DNA of 64,000 nucleotides from contig NZ_JADQWB010000004.1 of assembly GCF_015704895.1 (NCBI RefSeq), forward strand, positions 186,001 to 250,000, read 5' to 3'. A program made the translations under genes and the position numbers. Positions 8,511 to 17,410 of this stretch are shown in pieces. The DNA is from Agrobacterium leguminum. GTDB taxonomy: Bacteria > Pseudomonadota > Alphaproteobacteria > Rhizobiales > Rhizobiaceae. Each line of letters begins with the position of its first letter. The stretch's first letter is position 1. The notes beneath the pieces are model-generated. The model was given only the letters and a program-made list of their open reading frames with translations, searched no databases and was not told the DNA's origin.

Positions 8511-9332
8511 ATGTCGACACCCATTCTCGAACTTAAAAACGTCAATAAATCCTTCGGCCCGATCGATGTTCTGCACGATATCTCGCTGAAAGTGCGCGCC
8601 GGCGAGGTGCTCTGCCTGCTGGGAGACAATGGCGCTGGAAAATCCACGCTGATCAAGACGCTGGCCGGCGTCTACCAGCCGAGTTCCGGCGAAGTGCTGA
8701 TGGATGGAAAGCCGGTCAATTTCGACGGACCGCGCGATGCGCAGCGCATGGGCATTTCCACCGTACACCAGTTCGGCGGAACCTTCCCGCTGATGAGCAT
8801 CGGCCGCTCCTTCTTCATCGGTGCAGAACCCACCAAAGGCTTCTGGCCCTTCCGAATCTACGACCGCAAGAAAGCCAACGAAATCGCCGTCAAGGCAGTG
8901 CAGGAATTCGGCATCACCCGCATCGATGACGGCGACCGCCTGATCGGCGGGCTTTCCGGCGGCGAACGGCAATCGCTCGCCATCGCCCGCGCGGTGCATT
9001 TTGGCGCACGCGTTCTGATCCTCGATGAACCGACGGCGGCGCTGGGTGTGAAACAGGCGTCCCACGTTCTGCGCATCGTGCTGGAAGCGCGCAAACGCGG
9101 CATCGCGGTCATCTTCATCACCCATCAGGTCACCCATGCCATTGCCGTCGGCGACCATTTCGCCGTGCTCATCCGAGGCGCGGTCGCCGCCAATTTCCGC
9201 AAGGGCGAGAAGTCCCGCGAGGAAATCACCGATCTGATGGCCGGCGGTGAGGCACTCGCCGATCTAGGTGCCGAGGTGGAAAATTACATGGCCAGCCATG
9301 ACGGCCATCCGCCGCAGCCACCCTCGAATTAA
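8511..9332 (+). CDS. sugar ABC transporter ATP-binding protein
   Basis: This 273-aa single-domain ATPase energises the ribose-type permease. It shows Walker A GDNGAGKST near residue 40, the signature LSGGERQ near 147, Walker B LILDEPTAALG near 170 and a switch His in FITHQVTHA. Unlike RbsA-type proteins, which have two fused ATPase domains, it has one domain and presumably works as a homodimer. It starts 9 bp after the permease stop. Confidence 0.93.
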   Translation: MSTPILELKNVNKSFGPIDVLHDISLKVRAGEVLCLLGDNGAGKSTLIKTLAGVYQPSSGEVLMDGKPVNFDGPRDAQRMGISTVHQFGGTFPLMSIGRSFFIGAEPTKGFWPFRIYDRKKANEIAVKAVQEFGITRIDDGDRLIGGLSGGERQSLAIARAVHFGARVLILDEPTAALGVKQASHVLRIVLEARKRGIAVIFITHQVTHAIAVGDHFAVLIRGAVAANFRKGEKSREEITDLMAGGEALADLGAEVENYMASHDGHPPQPPSN

Positions 9333-9356
9333 GACATAAAGCAAGGATCAAGACCG

Positions 9357-10259
9357 ATGAAGATCGCCATCGACCCCCACATGCATCGTTTCACCAGCCT
9401 CGATGAGCTTCCGGCCAAAGTGAAGGAACTCGGCTACGACTGGATCGAACTCAGCCCGCGCGCGGATTTCCTCGAATGGTTCAAGGCGCCGCGCGTCTTT
9501 CCCGAGCGCATCCGCTCGTTCAAGAAGGCGCTGAAGGACGCCGATGTCGGCATCGCCTCGCTGCTGCCCATGTATCGCTGGGCCTCCAATGACGAGACCG
9601 AACGGCAGGCGGCGGTGAAACACTGGAAGCGGGCCATCGAGATCGCCATCGAACTCGAGGTCGACACGATGAACTCCGAATTCGGCCGCGGACCGCATCC
9701 CGACAAGGGCTCCTGCTACTGCTGCCATACCGGCTCGATGATCGAGGCCTGCGAGGATGCATGGTGGCGCTCGATGGAAGAGCTGGTGCCGATATTCGAG
9801 CGCGAAAACATCAACCTGCATGTCGAGCCGCATCCGGAAGACTGGTGCGAAACGCTGCAACCGGCGCTGGACATCATCCGCACCGTCAATTCGAAGAACG
9901 TCAAGTTCCTCTATTGCGCACCGCATACCTTTTATTTCGGCGACGACACCAAGGCGATGCTGCGCGAAGCCAAGGATGTGCTGGCGCATGTGCATGTGGG
10001 CGACACCTTCAACCACAAGGCCAGTTCCGGGCTTCGTTATATCCTCAATCCGCCGGGCACGCAGGCGCGGGTGCACCAGCATCTCAATATCGGCCAGGGC
10101 GAGGTGCCGTGGGACGACTTCTTCGGCACGCTTTCCGAAATCGGCTTCGACGGCATCATGACCTCCTGCGTCTTCGCCTGGGAGGACAGGGCCGATGAAT
10201 CGAGCCGGTTCATGCGCGCCAAGATGCAGGACTATATCGACCTCTATTTCAAGAAATGA
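9357..10259 (+). CDS. sugar phosphate isomerase/epimerase-like TIM-barrel protein 1
   Basis: This 300-aa protein of the AP_endonuc_2/xylose-isomerase-like TIM-barrel family probably acts on the imported sugar or its 3-keto or phosphate derivative in the cytoplasm. Candidate metal ligands are the Glu and His in LHVEPHPEDW and the His in HVHVGDTFNH. The CYCCHTG segment near residue 120 is unusual for the family. The gene lies 24 bp after the ATPase and before a Gfo/Idh oxidoreductase, which supports an oxidation-then-isomerisation or elimination pathway. The precise reaction is not determined. Confidence 0.8.
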   Translation: MKIAIDPHMHRFTSLDELPAKVKELGYDWIELSPRADFLEWFKAPRVFPERIRSFKKALKDADVGIASLLPMYRWASNDETERQAAVKHWKRAIEIAIELEVDTMNSEFGRGPHPDKGSCYCCHTGSMIEACEDAWWRSMEELVPIFERENINLHVEPHPEDWCETLQPALDIIRTVNSKNVKFLYCAPHTFYFGDDTKAMLREAKDVLAHVHVGDTFNHKASSGLRYILNPPGTQARVHQHLNIGQGEVPWDDFFGTLSEIGFDGIMTSCVFAWEDRADESSRFMRAKMQDYIDLYFKK

Positions 10260-10282
10260 CGCGGTAAACCGGCGCCAAGCCC

Positions 10283-10299
10283 GAGGCGGACCCCGCCTC
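10283..10299 (+). repeat. small hairpin in operon gap
   Basis: GAGGCGG and CCGCCTC form a perfect 7-bp stem around ACC in the 82-bp gap before the oxidoreductase gene. It is one of several hairpins in gaps of this operon. Confidence 0.5.
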
Positions 10300-10341
10300 C
10301 CGCCGCGGCCATTCACAACATCAAATGGAAAGACGACTGAC

Positions 10342-11514
10342 ATGATCAACGGAGAAAGACTGATTTCGCGCCCGCTGCGCTGGGCCATGGTGGGCGGCGG
10401 ACGCACGGGACAGGTGGGTTACAAGCACCGCACCGGCGCGCTGCGCGACGGCAATTACCAGCTCGTCGCGGGCGCCTTCGACCTCGATGCCGAACGAGGC
10501 AGAGACTTCGGCGTCAATCTCGGCGTGGCGGCGGAACGCTGCTATGCGGATTACAGGGCGCTGATTGCCGGCGAGACGGCGCGCGAAGACGGTGTGGACG
10601 TCGTCTCCATCGCCACCCCCAATTTCACCCATTACGAGATCACCAAGGCCTGCCTTGAAGCCGGGCTGCACGTTATCTGCGAAAAGCCGCTGTTCTTCAC
10701 CGTGGCGGAATGCGACGAGGTGGCGCGGCTGGCCGAACAGAAGGGCCTGATCGTCGGCGTCACCTATGGTTTTACCGGGCATCCGCTCGTCCACCAGATG
10801 GCCGCCATGGTCAAAAAGGGAATGCTGGGCGACATCCGTATCGTCGACCTGCAATATACCCATGGTTTCAATGCCGGCGACGATGTGGGCGCGGGCGAGG
10901 CCGTCAAATGGCGCACCAATCCCCGCACCGCTGGCCCGACCTTCGTGCTGGGCGATATCGGCACGCATCTCTATTATCTCTCGGAAGTCGTGCTGCCGCA
11001 TATGAAGGTGGAACGCCTGCTCTGCGACCGCAAGGCCTTCATCCCCACGCGCGCGCCGCTGGAAGACCACGCCACCGTCCTGATGCATTATGACAATGGC
11101 GCACGCGGCCGCCTCTGGGTCTCCTCCGTCAATGCCGGCAATATGGGATCGCAACGTTACCGTTTCGTCGGCTCCAGGGCTTCACTCGAATGGTCGGATT
11201 CCCATCCCGATCAGCTGATCTACGAGGTTCAGGGCGAGCCCGGCCGCATCCTGCATCACGGCATGCCCTATCTGGAACAGGAAAGCCTCGCCATCGACCG
11301 CATGGGCGCGCTGCACACCGAAGGTCTCGGCGACAGCTGGTCGAACATCTATCTCTGGATCGCTCAGGCTGTCGACGCGGCAAATCGCGGTGACAGGGCT
11401 TTTCTGAAGACCCACCATTATCCCGGCATCACGGCCGGCACCGAAGGCGTTCGCTGGCTGGAAAACTGCGTCCGTTCGGCCGATGCCGGCGGCGCCTGGG
11501 TCGATTTCGCTTAA
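10342..11514 (+). CDS. Gfo/Idh/MocA-family oxidoreductase
   Basis: This 390-aa NAD(P)-dependent sugar dehydrogenase has a Rossmann motif WAMVGGGRTGQVG at the N-terminus, the family motif CEKPLFFT (catalytic Lys) near residue 117, and a GDIGTHLYYLS segment with the active-site Asp and His near residue 205. It probably oxidises a sugar, polyol or glycoside, typically at C1 or C3. I chose ATG 10342, although the frame is open further upstream. It sits among three TIM-barrel enzymes, as in inositol-like and 3-keto-glycoside pathways. Confidence 0.88.
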   Translation: MINGERLISRPLRWAMVGGGRTGQVGYKHRTGALRDGNYQLVAGAFDLDAERGRDFGVNLGVAAERCYADYRALIAGETAREDGVDVVSIATPNFTHYEITKACLEAGLHVICEKPLFFTVAECDEVARLAEQKGLIVGVTYGFTGHPLVHQMAAMVKKGMLGDIRIVDLQYTHGFNAGDDVGAGEAVKWRTNPRTAGPTFVLGDIGTHLYYLSEVVLPHMKVERLLCDRKAFIPTRAPLEDHATVLMHYDNGARGRLWVSSVNAGNMGSQRYRFVGSRASLEWSDSHPDQLIYEVQGEPGRILHHGMPYLEQESLAIDRMGALHTEGLGDSWSNIYLWIAQAVDAANRGDRAFLKTHHYPGITAGTEGVRWLENCVRSADAGGAWVDFA

Positions 11515-11592
11515 CCAGCTTGGGGGCGCGCCGGACAACTCTCCCGTCCTCCTCTTCAGGCGCGTCCCCATACCTCCTCGGAAAGATGAACG

Positions 11593-12534
11593 ATGAAACT
11601 CGCAATTTGTACTGACGTCATGGCAAGCCTGCCCTTCACCGATATGCTCGACAGATGCGTCGCGCTCGGTGTCGAAGGCATCGAGATGACCGGCGGCGGC
11701 TGGTCAAGCGGCCCGCATTTCCGGGCCGACGAACTGTTGGCGGATAAGGGGCTTCTCAAATCCAAGCTCAAGGAAATCGAGGCCCGTGGCCTCGAAATCG
11801 CTGCGCTGAATTGCTCCGCCAATCCGCTCGATCCCGGCGATATGGGCAAGCGCCACCTGAAGGAGATTGAGGACACCGTCCGGCTGGCGGGCGAAATCGG
11901 CGTGACGAAGATCGTCACCATGTCCGGCCTGCCGGAAGCAGCACCGGGCGACACCGTGCCGAACTGGCTCGTCTACACCAAGAGCTGGCCGAACGAGATG
12001 CCGGAGCGCGACCGTTACCAATGGGAAGACCGCGCCTTTCCGCTCTGGCACGGGCTTGTGAAGCTCGCCAGGGAAGCGGGCGTCGAAAAATATGCGCTCG
12101 AGAATTTCTCGGCCATGCTCGTCTGGAACCCGGAAACCCTGTTCCGCCTGCGCAATGAGGTCGGCCCGACGGTCGGCATGAATCTCGACCCGTCGCACCT
12201 GATGTGGATGGGGGCCGATCCCATCGCGTCCGCCCGTGCACTCGGCAGTGCGATCCATCATTGCCACGGCAAGGACACCCGCATCGAACGCGGACTGGCG
12301 GATGTGAACGGCCTGCTGGAGCTGAAAGAGGTGACTGACGTCGCCAACCGCAGCTGGAACTATGTGGCGGTGGGTGCCGGCCATGATCTGCAATGGTGGA
12401 AGGAATTTTTCTCCGTGGTGCGCATGGCCGGTTACAATGGCTGGGTCAGTCTGGAAATGGAAGATTTCACCATGTCCACCGAGGCAGGCATCCAATCCTC
12501 CATCGACGCCCTGCAAGCCACCATCAGCCGCTGA
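11593..12534 (+). CDS. sugar phosphate isomerase/epimerase-like TIM-barrel protein 2
   Basis: This 313-aa protein of the xylose-isomerase-like TIM-barrel family shows metal-site motifs in order: a Glu in YALENFSAM, the LDPSHLMWMG strand with Asp and His, HCHGKDT and the final LEMED Glu. These are the standard four beta-strand ligand positions of the family, so a divalent metal enzyme is likely. The 78-bp gap before it has an imperfect GGGGCGCGCC inverted repeat. Its substrate should be a product of the neighbouring oxidoreductase. Confidence 0.82.
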   Translation: MKLAICTDVMASLPFTDMLDRCVALGVEGIEMTGGGWSSGPHFRADELLADKGLLKSKLKEIEARGLEIAALNCSANPLDPGDMGKRHLKEIEDTVRLAGEIGVTKIVTMSGLPEAAPGDTVPNWLVYTKSWPNEMPERDRYQWEDRAFPLWHGLVKLAREAGVEKYALENFSAMLVWNPETLFRLRNEVGPTVGMNLDPSHLMWMGADPIASARALGSAIHHCHGKDTRIERGLADVNGLLELKEVTDVANRSWNYVAVGAGHDLQWWKEFFSVVRMAGYNGWVSLEMEDFTMSTEAGIQSSIDALQATISR

Positions 12535-12542
12535 TATCTGCT

Positions 12543-12565
12543 CCGGGCCGCACAAGGCGGCCCGG
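12543..12565 (+). repeat. hairpin in operon gap
   Basis: CCGGGCCGC and GCGGCCCGG form a perfect 9-bp stem with a 5-nt ACAAG loop between the second and third TIM-barrel genes. No T-run follows. Confidence 0.65.
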
Positions 12566-12589
12566 CGTCAATTGCGCCACGAGGATGCC

Positions 12590-13519
12590 ATGACCAACCG
12601 GATCACCATCACCACCGCTCCCTGCTGCTGGGGCGTCGACGACGTCAAAAATCCCCATCTGCCCCATTGGGAAAAGGTGCTGGACGAGGCGAAGGCCGCC
12701 GGTTTCGGCGGGCTGGAACTCGGCCCCTACGGTTATCTGCCGCTCGACCTCGAGCGTGTTTCGCAAGCGCTCAACGAGCGCGACCTGAAGATCGTCGCCG
12801 GCACGATCTTCGACGATCTGGTCTCACCGGAAAACCGCGACAATCTGCTGCGCCAGACCGACGAGATCTGCGCGCTGATCACCCGCCTGCCGAAACCGGA
12901 AACCCATGCCGGCCAACGCTTTTCCGCCCCCTATCTGACGGTGATGGACTGGGGACATGACGAGCGGGATTATGCCGCCGGCCATTCCGACCGCGCGCCG
13001 CGCCTCGATGGCGGCGCATGGAAAGGCATGGTGGAGAACATCCGCGCCATCGCAACGCTCGCCCGCGAAAAATATGGCGTGCGCGCCACCATCCACCCCC
13101 ATGCTGGCGGCTACATCGAATTTGCCGATGAGTTGCAGCAGATCGTCGAGGACATTCCCGCCGATCTGGCGGGCCTCTGCCTCGACACCGGCCATATGGC
13201 CTATTCCGGCATGGACCCCGTCACCGCGCTTCGCCGCTATTGGGACCGTGTCGACTATATTCATTTCAAGGATATCGACGCCACGGTTTTCGAAGAGGTG
13301 ATGGCAGAACGCATCCGCTTCTTCGACGCCTGCGCCAAAGGCGTCATGTGCCCGATCGGTCGCGGCTCAATCGATTATCCAGCCATCCGCAGCCTTCTGA
13401 CGGAACTCGGCTATGGCGGCTATATCACCATCGAGCAGGAGCGCGATCCGCGCAATGCCGGCGGCATTCTGGACGATCTGGCGGCCAGCAGGGCATTTCT
13501 CGCCAAGTGTGGGTTCTGA
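12590..13519 (+). CDS. IolE-like TIM-barrel protein 3
   Basis: This 309-aa TIM-barrel enzyme has an N-terminus (TAPCCWGVDDVKNP...LGPYGYLP) that resembles IolE, the 2-keto-myo-inositol dehydratase. Later motifs are IHPHAGGYIE, CLDTGHMAYSG and DYIHFKDID, which supply Glu, Asp and His metal ligands. The IolE likeness suggests a dehydratase or isomerase acting on a keto-sugar or keto-polyol made by the oxidoreductase upstream. I chose ATG 12590 because the family starts here. It is the last gene of the operon. No iolB, iolD or iolC gene is nearby, so classic inositol catabolism is not indicated. Confidence 0.8.
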   Translation: MTNRITITTAPCCWGVDDVKNPHLPHWEKVLDEAKAAGFGGLELGPYGYLPLDLERVSQALNERDLKIVAGTIFDDLVSPENRDNLLRQTDEICALITRLPKPETHAGQRFSAPYLTVMDWGHDERDYAAGHSDRAPRLDGGAWKGMVENIRAIATLAREKYGVRATIHPHAGGYIEFADELQQIVEDIPADLAGLCLDTGHMAYSGMDPVTALRRYWDRVDYIHFKDIDATVFEEVMAERIRFFDACAKGVMCPIGRGSIDYPAIRSLLTELGYGGYITIEQERDPRNAGGILDDLAASRAFLAKCGF

Positions 13520-13594
13520 GAAAACGGGGCAAATCCGTTGCACCTTTCGCAGAGGCAATAGCGGCCGAGAGCCGCGGCATTGAAAAATGGCCCT

Positions 13595-13639
13595 GTTTGC
13601 AGGCAATTTCGTCCCTGTTGACAGCACCTGTCAGCAAAC
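13595..13639 (+). promoter_or_regulatory. nested inverted repeat upstream of the deiminase gene
   Basis: The outer arms GTTTGC (13595-13600) and GCAAAC (13634-13639) enclose TGTTGACAG (13616-13624) and CTGTCAGCA (13628-13636). The inner arms pair at 8 of 9 positions around CAC. It lies between the sugar operon and the deiminase gene and could be an operator, or a weak end signal for the sugar operon. Confidence 0.35.
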
Positions 13640-13697
13640 CTAACCTGTATCACCGCGAGATGATCGACATTTTTCTTTTTATTTTCATGGTGATACG

Positions 13698-14801
13698 ATG
13701 ATGACCCGTCGCCAGGCCCTGCTGTTTGCCGCTGCTGCCACCGGTCTTTCAACCTTGTCAGACCAGAGCCATGCGACAGGCTCATCGGCGCGTGCCGCCG
13801 GTTTCTGGTATCCTGAAGAAACCGAACCGCATGAGCGCACTTTCATGCAATGGCCGGTGAACCCCGCCGTGCATGATGAGCCTGATTTCCTCGACGATCT
13901 TCAGAAAACCATCGCAAAAATCGCCAACACCATCGCGGAATTCGAACCGGTGGTGATGCTGGCCGCAGCGCAGCACCATGGCGCGATCCGCAGCCAAGTG
14001 TCGCGTAGCGTCGAGTTGTGGGATATTCCAACCGATGATTTGTGGTGCCGCGATTCCGGACCGTCCTTTGTTGTGGATGGCAAGGGCGGACTGGCCATCA
14101 CGCAGTTCAACTTTAATGGCTGGGGCAACAAACAGACCCATAGCGCCGATGGCCGTATTGCCGCGCGGATAGCCGAACGCATGGGCCTTCAGATTTTCGA
14201 TGCAGGACTGGTGGGAGAGGCCGGAGGCGTTGAAACAGACGGTCACGGCACGCTGATCGCCCATGAAAGCAGCTTCGTCAACGCCAACCGCAATCAGGAC
14301 AGCAAAACCCGGATCGAGCAGATGCTGCTGGACACGATGGGCGCACGCAAGATGATCTGGGCGCCGGGCATTATCGGTGCGGACATCACCGATTATCACA
14401 TCGATGCACTGGCTCGCTTCGTCAAGCCGGGGCAATTGCTGATTCAGATGGGGGACAAAATCGATCCCGACGACCCCTGGTCGGTCGCCGCCTTCGAGAC
14501 CCATAATATCCTGGCCACCGCCACCGATGCCGAGGGCCGCAAGCTTGAGATGGTCATTTTGCCGGAACCCTACGACATCCGTGCGGATAGCCCCGATTTT
14601 GTCTCTTCCTACGTCAATTATTATGTCTGCAACGGCGCCGTAATCGCCGCCGAATTCGGCGACCGGCAAGCCGATGAACGAGCCGCAACCGTTCTTGGCA
14701 AGCTCTATCCAGATCGGGAGATAATCACGTTGAATATCGATCCGTTGGGTGAAGTGGGCGGCGGCATCCATTGCGCCACCCACGAGCAACCCAAGGTCTG
14801 A
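13698..14801 (+). CDS. agmatine deiminase / peptidyl-arginine deiminase family protein with Tat-like leader
   Basis: This 367-aa member of the PAD_porph (agmatine deiminase) family hydrolyses agmatine or related guanidines to the N-carbamoyl product and ammonia. Family residues are visible: WCRDSGPSFVV near residue 115, the GGVETDGHG block near 175 and the catalytic Cys in GGGIHCATHEQPK at the end. The start MMTRRQALLFAAAATGLS looks like a twin-arginine signal, so the enzyme is probably exported folded to the periplasm, unlike cytoplasmic AguA. It seems to be a single gene, separate from the sugar operon by 178 bp. Confidence 0.9.
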   Translation: MMTRRQALLFAAAATGLSTLSDQSHATGSSARAAGFWYPEETEPHERTFMQWPVNPAVHDEPDFLDDLQKTIAKIANTIAEFEPVVMLAAAQHHGAIRSQVSRSVELWDIPTDDLWCRDSGPSFVVDGKGGLAITQFNFNGWGNKQTHSADGRIAARIAERMGLQIFDAGLVGEAGGVETDGHGTLIAHESSFVNANRNQDSKTRIEQMLLDTMGARKMIWAPGIIGADITDYHIDALARFVKPGQLLIQMGDKIDPDDPWSVAAFETHNILATATDAEGRKLEMVILPEPYDIRADSPDFVSSYVNYYVCNGAVIAAEFGDRQADERAATVLGKLYPDREIITLNIDPLGEVGGGIHCATHEQPKV

Positions 14802-14890
14802 CATGGGAACAGGCACTCGTGACGACCAAAGGCGCCGCAACCACGATGCCGAAATGGCGTCAAATCCACGAAAAGTATTGATTAAGCGAT

Positions 14891-14907
14891 AATGGCGGAG
14901 AGGGTGG
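14891..14907. repeat. island attachment site, distal copy (att)
   Basis: The 17-bp AATGGCGGAGAGGGTGG is identical to 42958-42974, which covers the 3' end of the tRNA-Ser gene including CCA. The tRNA body is absent here, so this is the partial copy at the far end of the integrated element. TTGATTAA precedes both copies. Confidence 0.88.
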
Positions 14908-15026
14908 CCGCCAAATTAGAAGACTAAGACGCACAACGTCATTTGATAAACTATTTAAAATCAATATCATGTATTTTTCAATCATCCACTCACATGCATT
15001 GTAAGCCAGTAAAATCCAGCATATTA

Positions 15027-15046
15027 TGTGGGGTATTTTGTGGGGC
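15027..15046 (+). repeat. terminal direct repeat, left copy (possible integrase arm site)
   Basis: TGTGGGGTATTTTGTGGGGC recurs at 42888-42906 with one G missing, in the same orientation near the other island end. It contains two TGTGGGG-type units about 13 bp apart. It lies directly before the integrase start, where arm-type sites and the int promoter commonly overlap. Confidence 0.55.
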
Positions 15047-15058
15047 TTCAAGAGAACT

Positions 15059-16258
15059 ATGGTTAAACCGGCGGGGAAACATCCCGAAAAGGCGCTATCT
15101 GCGCTGAAGATAAAGCAGCTAACCACCCCGGGTCGATATACTGATGGCAACGGCTTATACCTGATTGTCGATCCATCCGGTGCAAAACGTTGGATGCTGC
15201 GAGTTACCATACAAGGTAAGCGAACCGACATGGGGCTGGGAAGTCTATTATTGGTGAGCTTGGCGGAAGCGCGAGAAAAAGCTCAAGAATACAGGAAATC
15301 AGCTCGACAAGGCGACGACCCTCTCGCCGCTAAGCGTCAAGCGAAAAGAGTTTACCCAACTTTCGAGAAGGCGGCCCAAACCGTGCATACCGAGCACAAA
15401 TTAGCATGGAAAAATGATAAACATATTCAACAGTGGATCAACACGCTGACAGAATACGCCTTTCCAATCATCGGCGACATGCGGATAGATAAAATCGACA
15501 CGCCGGACATCCTGCGGGTACTGTCTCCGATTTGGCTAAACAAGCCAGAGACCGCACGACGTGTCCGCCAACGCATTTCAAACGTATTTGATTGGGCGAA
15601 GGCTTCAGGCTTCCGAGACGGCGACAACCCGGTGGAGGGTGTAACGAGGGGGCTGCCAAAGCAATCAAAATTAGTCAAACATCATGAGGCACTTCCATTT
15701 GCACAAATCCCGGATTTCATTGTCAGGTTAAAGGCCTCTAACAGTAACTTGATATCAAAGCTGGCATTCGAGTTACTCATCCTGACAGCGACACGTACAA
15801 GTGAAACCATTCTCGCGAAACCTAATGAGTTCGACCTCAAAAAAAAGGTGTGGGTTGTCCCTGCCGAGCGGATGAAAACAAAGCGCGAGCATCGGATTCC
15901 CCTTGTTAATCGAGCGGTCAAGATAGTGGAAGAAGCACAGGAACTTTCATCGGATACCGACTACCTGTTTCCTGGACAAAAGCGCGGCAAACCGCTGTCA
16001 AATATGGTGTTCCTCAAAATACTAAGGACTATGGAGCTTGATGTCACAGCTCACGGGTTTCGGTCTTCTTTCAGAGATTGGGCTGCAGAATCGACTAATC
16101 ACCCACACGATGTGGTGGAGATGGCCCTAGCTCACGCGATTGCAAACAAAGTTGAGGCAGCCTACCGTCGTGGCGATCTATTTGAAAAGCGACGGGAGTT
16201 GATGGCCGAATGGGAAAAGCATCTGTTTTCAAAATACCCGACATTGCCAAACGGTTAA
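15059..16258 (+). CDS. int: tyrosine integrase, P4 type
   Basis: This 399-aa site-specific recombinase is the likely agent of integration into tRNA-Ser. An N-terminal DUF4102-like DNA-binding domain (LTTPGRYTDGNGLYLIV) is followed by a SAM-like core-binding domain and a catalytic domain. Catalytic residues are visible as the Arg in TATRTSE, the HGFRSSFRDW box (His and Arg), and the late His and Tyr in LAHAIANKVEAAYRR. I chose ATG 15059 because an AAGAGA ribosome site precedes it and the upstream 33 bp is the repeated TGTGGGG element. The 5' end lies near the left att site. Confidence 0.95.
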   Translation: MVKPAGKHPEKALSALKIKQLTTPGRYTDGNGLYLIVDPSGAKRWMLRVTIQGKRTDMGLGSLLLVSLAEAREKAQEYRKSARQGDDPLAAKRQAKRVYPTFEKAAQTVHTEHKLAWKNDKHIQQWINTLTEYAFPIIGDMRIDKIDTPDILRVLSPIWLNKPETARRVRQRISNVFDWAKASGFRDGDNPVEGVTRGLPKQSKLVKHHEALPFAQIPDFIVRLKASNSNLISKLAFELLILTATRTSETILAKPNEFDLKKKVWVVPAERMKTKREHRIPLVNRAVKIVEEAQELSSDTDYLFPGQKRGKPLSNMVFLKILRTMELDVTAHGFRSSFRDWAAESTNHPHDVVEMALAHAIANKVEAAYRRGDLFEKRRELMAEWEKHLFSKYPTLPNG

Positions 16259-17217
16259 CCGAAAAGCTTACGGACATGGCCTGTGAGGCGAATTTTGTTG
16301 AGCGCCCTGCGGACGAGCCGCTTTTTGCTGAATCATATTTATTAGACGACTTTGACGCTTTTAGAGCTGTTCAGCTCCTAGCCGACGACCGTCCCTCCTT
16401 CTACGGACACAAGGAAGCGGTCTATACAGCGTTCTGCGGCTGGATAATCGATTCGACGTCAGATGGGCTAATATACGATTTGGTTTCTGACACCGTTTGG
16501 CGGCTTCTTGAGGAAGCGGAAGATTTGGCCAGTGAACTTCCTTTCGGGACTATGATTGAGCAGGATATTTTCGCCCGCTATTTTATTGCAGGTCCACAAT
16601 TTATTGAGCATCTCTATAATGGTATTGGTGGGATAGCAGGCACAAATGCCGCTAGTCGAGACGAAGTTTACGATGCCGTTAATTCTGACTATCGGGCTAC
16701 AGTAAGTGTCCTCCAGTTCATGCGCTATTGCCACTATTGGGCTTCAACTCCCAACCTGAACATCAAACCAAGCGTTAGGCGTGGAATAAATGCAGTTAAG
16801 CAAGAGGTCGATACTGACAACTTTTGGGCATCCGAAAGTTCAATCTATGACGTTTGGTCGGTTATGAAGCACACGATAGCGCTGAATTATGCGGCGAGCA
16901 CAATCGTTGTCGCCGACGGCGTTTTATCTGACCAATGGCATGATGGAAGTTTTGATTATCGAGAACAACGTGATTTCATTCCGCTTCTCTTAGGTCGCGC
17001 TCGCTATGTCTGTGACCATGTTTTGCTAAAAATGCACGAGCCAACACTGTATAAAATCAACGCGGAGCCATTAAGAGAAATAAATCCTCTTGAATTCGAT
17101 GTATTCCCATTTGCACCAGAGGAGTTGGCGGCGGCAACGGATCGAGACGTCAATAAGAAGCGGCTAATCCAAAAGGCAAGGGCCACCCGTGCAAGATTGA
17201 ACCGCGACGTGCGTTAA
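16210..17217 (+). CDS. unknown 335-aa protein next to integrase
   Basis: I do not recognise this protein. It has no signal peptide or membrane segment and is rich in aromatic and acidic residues, with several helix-like stretches such as LRLLEEAEDLASELP-type segments. The frame overlaps the 3' end of the integrase by 49 bp. ATG 16276 (MACEANFVERPADEP) would remove the overlap and is an alternative start; neither has a clear ribosome site. Base composition is lower in GC than the flanks. Genes at this position of integrase modules are often island cargo such as defence or regulation genes, but nothing in the sequence proves that. Confidence 0.7.
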   Translation: MGKASVFKIPDIAKRLTEKLTDMACEANFVERPADEPLFAESYLLDDFDAFRAVQLLADDRPSFYGHKEAVYTAFCGWIIDSTSDGLIYDLVSDTVWRLLEEAEDLASELPFGTMIEQDIFARYFIAGPQFIEHLYNGIGGIAGTNAASRDEVYDAVNSDYRATVSVLQFMRYCHYWASTPNLNIKPSVRRGINAVKQEVDTDNFWASESSIYDVWSVMKHTIALNYAASTIVVADGVLSDQWHDGSFDYREQRDFIPLLLGRARYVCDHVLLKMHEPTLYKINAEPLREINPLEFDVFPFAPEELAAATDRDVNKKRLIQKARATRARLNRDVR

Positions 17218-17410
17218 AGTTTTGTGCAGAAGGCGGCGCTACTCCGTCTCAGCAATGAAGCAACTACTCGTCCCCCACCACGGTTTCTCCACATCTCGGT
17301 ATTCAGGTGGAGAGAGAAAGATTAATCTTTTCAGGCGGTTAATCCTCTCCAAATTTCCGCGGAGATCTTCAGAAACTCTCGGAGAAATTCCCCCAGAAAA
17401 GCCCACGGTC

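Noticed and set aside
7863..9158. 431-codon minus-strand frame opposite the permease and ATPase genes
   Set aside because: Shadow of two well-supported genes; the sequence is full of His, Asp and Gln with no motif.
14802..15058. Possible second tRNA at the left island end
   Set aside because: Only the 17-bp 3' segment is present; no cloverleaf can be formed.
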